A stretch of 8,523 bases of DNA from Thermoproteota archaeon (GTDB taxonomy: Archaea; Thermoproteota; Methanomethylicia; Methanomethylicales; Methanomethylicaceae). Under the pieces are notes generated by a model. It was not told where the DNA came from, did no database searches, and saw nothing but the letters and a program-made list of their open reading frames with translations. Made by a program: the position numbers and the translations under genes. Shown one piece after another: positions 6,542 through 8,523 of the stretch (position 1 is its first letter; each line of letters starts with the position of its first letter). Location: positions 1 through 8,523 of the forward strand of contig JASFYK010000038.1 in the NCBI GenBank assembly GCA_030055545.1, written 5' to 3'.

Positions 6542-7441
6542 ATGACCAAAGAGAAACCCCGACGCAAAAAGAAGGAACAGTCCTCTAATAAGGCAAAGAT
6601 CATCGGTATCCTCATAATTGCGGCCTTGGTTGTTTCCACGGTCGGCATATTCCTTACCGGCGGACCGAAGACAACCCCATTGCCGTCGCCCCAAAACTTC
6701 AAGGCATATCCTTGGATGGGGTACGTGCCCGCCGACGTCTACGAATTCCGTTTCCTGAACATAACAAAGCTGTCGGCTTTCCCAGACCTTTTGTCTACTA
6801 CTGTCATTTCTATATCTGATCCTGAGATACAGGTTAACATTACCGAGATAACCTTCGGGATCGATCTCATAGCCTTCAACTACACTGGCGTTTCAATTCT
6901 CGGAATAGGGGAATCTGTGAGGGATCGGGTCTCTGAGGCACTGCAGGGTAGCAATATCACGCCTTCATACTCGCACGGCGTGCCAGTCTACCGGATCCCC
7001 GCGAGCAACGGATCGACCGCTGCTGGCGCGTGGCTATGCGTCTACAACAGCTCCTTGCTTTACAGCGAGGGCGATGCAGCTGCATACCAGGCAATAGACT
7101 CGATCATCGGAACCAACCAACTACTCTTCGATAACGACTCCTACAAAACTGGGTATCTCCTCGCCACCGGAGGGGCTGATAGCTTCGTGGTCTCCTATTA
7201 CAGGGCTGACAGCAACCAGTTCAACATCTCTTGGATCATGAGCGCAGCGTTCGGCACAACCTCGATAGTGAAGCACGACGTTTTCTCCTTCCCCTCTAGG
7301 GAGATTGCAAGTGCCCAGTATTCCACGGTCGTAAAAAATGTGATAGGAAACGCTTCAGCGGTCTACCTCTCTGGATCTTACATGCTTGCAGTCGATACTT
7401 ACCCCCCCTCAGATATACGACTCGTATTGATGAGCCTCTGA
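6542..7441 (+). CDS. Single-pass surface protein with many N-glycosylation sequons, function unknown
   Basis: A 299-residue protein with a very basic N-terminus (residues 1-20, including 'KPRRKKK'), one hydrophobic helix at about 19-39, a short Pro/Thr linker, and a large outer domain. Basic residues before the helix and none after it predict that the C-terminal domain is outside the cell. That domain carries nine N-X-S/T sequons (Asn near 73, 99, 113, 138, 156, 169, 198, 228, 270; the one at 138 is followed by Pro and may be unused), fitting an archaeal cell-envelope glycoprotein. I do not recognise the family. ATG 6542 is preferred; GTG 6533 would add three residues and lies very close to the predicted transcript start. 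A T5 run after the stop may end the transcript. The divergent membrane protein gene shares its promoter region, which hints at joint expression. Confidence 0.85.
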   Translation: MTKEKPRRKKKEQSSNKAKIIGILIIAALVVSTVGIFLTGGPKTTPLPSPQNFKAYPWMGYVPADVYEFRFLNITKLSAFPDLLSTTVISISDPEIQVNITEITFGIDLIAFNYTGVSILGIGESVRDRVSEALQGSNITPSYSHGVPVYRIPASNGSTAAGAWLCVYNSSLLYSEGDAAAYQAIDSIIGTNQLLFDNDSYKTGYLLATGGADSFVVSYYRADSNQFNISWIMSAAFGTTSIVKHDVFSFPSREIASAQYSTVVKNVIGNASAVYLSGSYMLAVDTYPPSDIRLVLMSL

Positions 7442-7452
7442 TCACGTTCCAA

Positions 7453-7457
7453 TTTTT
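7453..7457 (+). terminator. Short T-tract after the surface-protein gene
   Basis: A T5 run 12 bases after the TGA at 7439-7441, just before the promoter of the next gene. It is short, so termination may be partial. Confidence 0.35.
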
Positions 7458-7480
7458 ATTATGAAAATGACGATAAAAGG

Positions 7481-7487
7481 ATAAATA
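7481..7487 (+). promoter_or_regulatory. TATA box of the four-helix membrane protein gene
   Basis: ATAAATA, preceded by purine-rich AAAAGG that resembles a TFB recognition element. It is centred 29 bp before GTG 7513, which places the expected transcript start at or just before that codon and suggests a leaderless message. Confidence 0.45.
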
Positions 7488-7512
7488 CCAAAAGCAATCC
7501 CTTCTAACCCTG

Positions 7513-7911
7513 GTGTTTACTTTGAGAAGCATACCGCGGCTCGTTCTCTTAATGGTTGTCCTACAGGTTCCACTAGTCATCATTGACCTGATCTTGCCCT
7601 TCTTCTCGCCGTTCTTTGAGCAGTTCGGGACCTTCGACTTCTTCGCAGCCTATATGTTCGCTTTCTTCGACTTCATACTGATAATTGGGTTCAAGACAGG
7701 TGCAAAGTGGGCATGGCTCTTCGGTCTGCTCTTCAGCGGTATGAACGTGGTCATGTACGTATACATGTACCTCGGAAACCCCGTCCTCCTCTACATCTTA
7801 CCCCTCTTCCTGAGGGTTGCAGTGATGTTCTGCCTAAGGGGGAAGAGCGTCCGCGACTACTTCGATCTACTGGGCGACGCTAGCAAAAGAACAAAGCCGC
7901 TCAAGAGATGA
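7513..7911 (+). CDS. Four-helix integral membrane protein, function unknown
   Basis: A 132-residue protein, very hydrophobic and rich in Phe. Helices are predicted at about 11-32, 36-60, 63-86 and 90-108. It ends in a charged cytoplasmic tail with 'KSVRDYFDLL' and a Lys/Arg-rich end. Small archaeal membrane proteins often end in a similar 'VRxYF' tail, but I cannot name the family. The start is uncertain. GTG 7513 would suit a leaderless transcript given the TATA box at 7481-7487. TTG 7522 would be shorter by three residues and has GGTG (7512-7515) six bases upstream. Both keep all four helices. The 3' end overlaps the convergent gene by 11 bp. Confidence 0.8.
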   Translation: MFTLRSIPRLVLLMVVLQVPLVIIDLILPFFSPFFEQFGTFDFFAAYMFAFFDFILIIGFKTGAKWAWLFGLLFSGMNVVMYVYMYLGNPVLLYILPLFLRVAVMFCLRGKSVRDYFDLLGDASKRTKPLKR

Positions 7912-8523
7912 GCGGTATTATCTCTGTTTTTATGTAGGAAAGGAATTCGGCAGGTTCGACCTCGCTGAATGCGGTCACCACTCCGTTCCTCGTCACGCCG
8001 ACCACTATGCCGTACTTCCTCGACTTGAAGACCATGTACCAGATCCCTCCCCTAGAAGAATAGTCCGAGTAAAGAATGGTGTTCGCAAGACCAGAACCGT
8101 AGAGGGAGAGCTTCTCGATGTTAGGGATGTTCACCCCGTCGAAGAAGATGACTTTTGTGTCCTCGGGGTTCTGCTCATGGAACTTCTTCAGGGTTTCGGG
8201 CTGGATCCTACTCTCCACTATCCCTCCCACAGAGATGAAAAGTATCTTGCTCAAGAGGTTGGCGATGTTGTTAGCTGCCCTCTTCTTCTCCAGCACTATG
8301 AGAAAGATCCTCTCCCCCGACTTGTAGAATGTGAAAGGAGACTCTGCAGTCTTAGTCACCACCCTCTCGCCGTCGCGGTGGTGCACCGTGAAGGCATAGT
8401 CCTGCGAGAGGACTCCTTCGAGCGATTCCTGCGTCATGTTGAGCTTCATTATCTCCGTGATCAGCGGGATCTTCTCGCCGCCATATTCGAAATCCTGCTC
8501 GGTTCGGTACCCTTTGAGCTTCC
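7901..8523 (-). CDS. Conserved-looking soluble protein of unknown function (5' end outside the window)
   Basis: The reading frame runs from the TGA at 7901-7903 leftward-coded through the right edge without a stop, giving at least 206 residues. An internal Met at 8449 could be taken as the start. However, the 24 codons before it read as normal soluble protein ('GYRTEQDFEYGGEKIPLITE') with the same codon choice, so I treat the gene as partial. The visible part alternates beta-like and helical segments: 'GERIFLIVLEK', a hydrophobic stretch 'NLLSKILFISVGGIV', 'TKVIFFDGVNIPNIEKLSLY', and a C-terminal 'YGIVVGVTRNGVVTAFSEVE' followed by an amphipathic helix. No signal peptide, catalytic motif or family that I recognise is visible. 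It converges on the four-helix membrane protein gene. Confidence 0.82.
   Translation of the reverse strand, partial: KLKGYRTEQDFEYGGEKIPLITEIMKLNMTQESLEGVLSQDYAFTVHHRDGERVVTKTAESPFTFYKSGERIFLIVLEKKRAANNIANLLSKILFISVGGIVESRIQPETLKKFHEQNPEDTKVIFFDGVNIPNIEKLSLYGSGLANTILYSDYSSRGGIWYMVFKSRKYGIVVGVTRNGVVTAFSEVEPAEFLSYIKTEIIPLIS

Noticed and set aside
6379..6588. + strand frame crossing the divergent promoter
   Set aside because: It overlaps both real genes and the TATA box, and the translation lacks any coherent pattern.
7402..7408. C7 run near the 3' end of the surface-protein gene as a frameshift
   Set aside because: The frame used continues through a beta-like segment to a stop followed by a T-tract and the next promoter. 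The other frames give no better ending.

Overview
The window looks archaeal. Genes are preceded by GGTGA/GGAGG-type Shine-Dalgarno sites. The identifiable promoters are TATA boxes about 25 bp before the expected transcript start, not -35/-10 pairs. Transcription units end in T-tracts without GC-rich hairpins, AGG/AGA dominate the arginine codons, and the membrane proteins carry N-glycosylation sequons and archaeal-style C-terminal anchors. Base composition is near 50% GC. A TACK-type lineage is my guess from the general look of the proteins; the phylum cannot be settled from this stretch.

Positions 1-3516 hold most of a peptide/nickel-type (Opp/Dpp) ABC importer operon on the + strand: a 5'-truncated DppB permease (3-554), DppC permease (565-1548), and the ATPases DppD (1551-2519) and DppF (2524-3516). 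The genes are packed with gaps of 2-10 bp, so they are probably co-transcribed and translationally coupled. A T-rich terminator region follows. Next comes a separately promoted gene for the substrate-binding protein (3653-6052), with a TATA box and a perfect inverted repeat at the predicted transcription start. The binding protein would capture an oligopeptide-like solute outside the membrane, DppB/DppC would form the channel, and DppD/DppF would power it by ATP hydrolysis.

The most striking item is the architecture of that binding protein. The half that normally ends a family-5 solute-binding protein comes first, directly after the signal peptide. The half that normally starts the fold follows it. 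The chain then finishes with an Ig-like beta domain, a short coiled-coil stalk and a C-terminal membrane anchor. It reads as a circular permutation whose cut point lies just after the conserved 'LLAAAGY' helix. A strongly GC3-rich central block with a sharp 3' edge near 5453 adds a mosaic signature.

Positions 6053-8523 hold four genes without recognised function. A small three-helix membrane protein (6135-6473, -) is divergent from a single-pass, sequon-rich surface protein (6542-7441, +), and the two appear to share one symmetrical TATA box. They are followed by a four-helix membrane protein (7513-7911, +), possibly on a leaderless transcript. Its 3' end overlaps by 11 bp the end of a convergent gene (7901-8523, -) that runs off the right edge. 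No RNA genes, CRISPR arrays, insertion sequences or gene-free stretches over 300 bp were seen.
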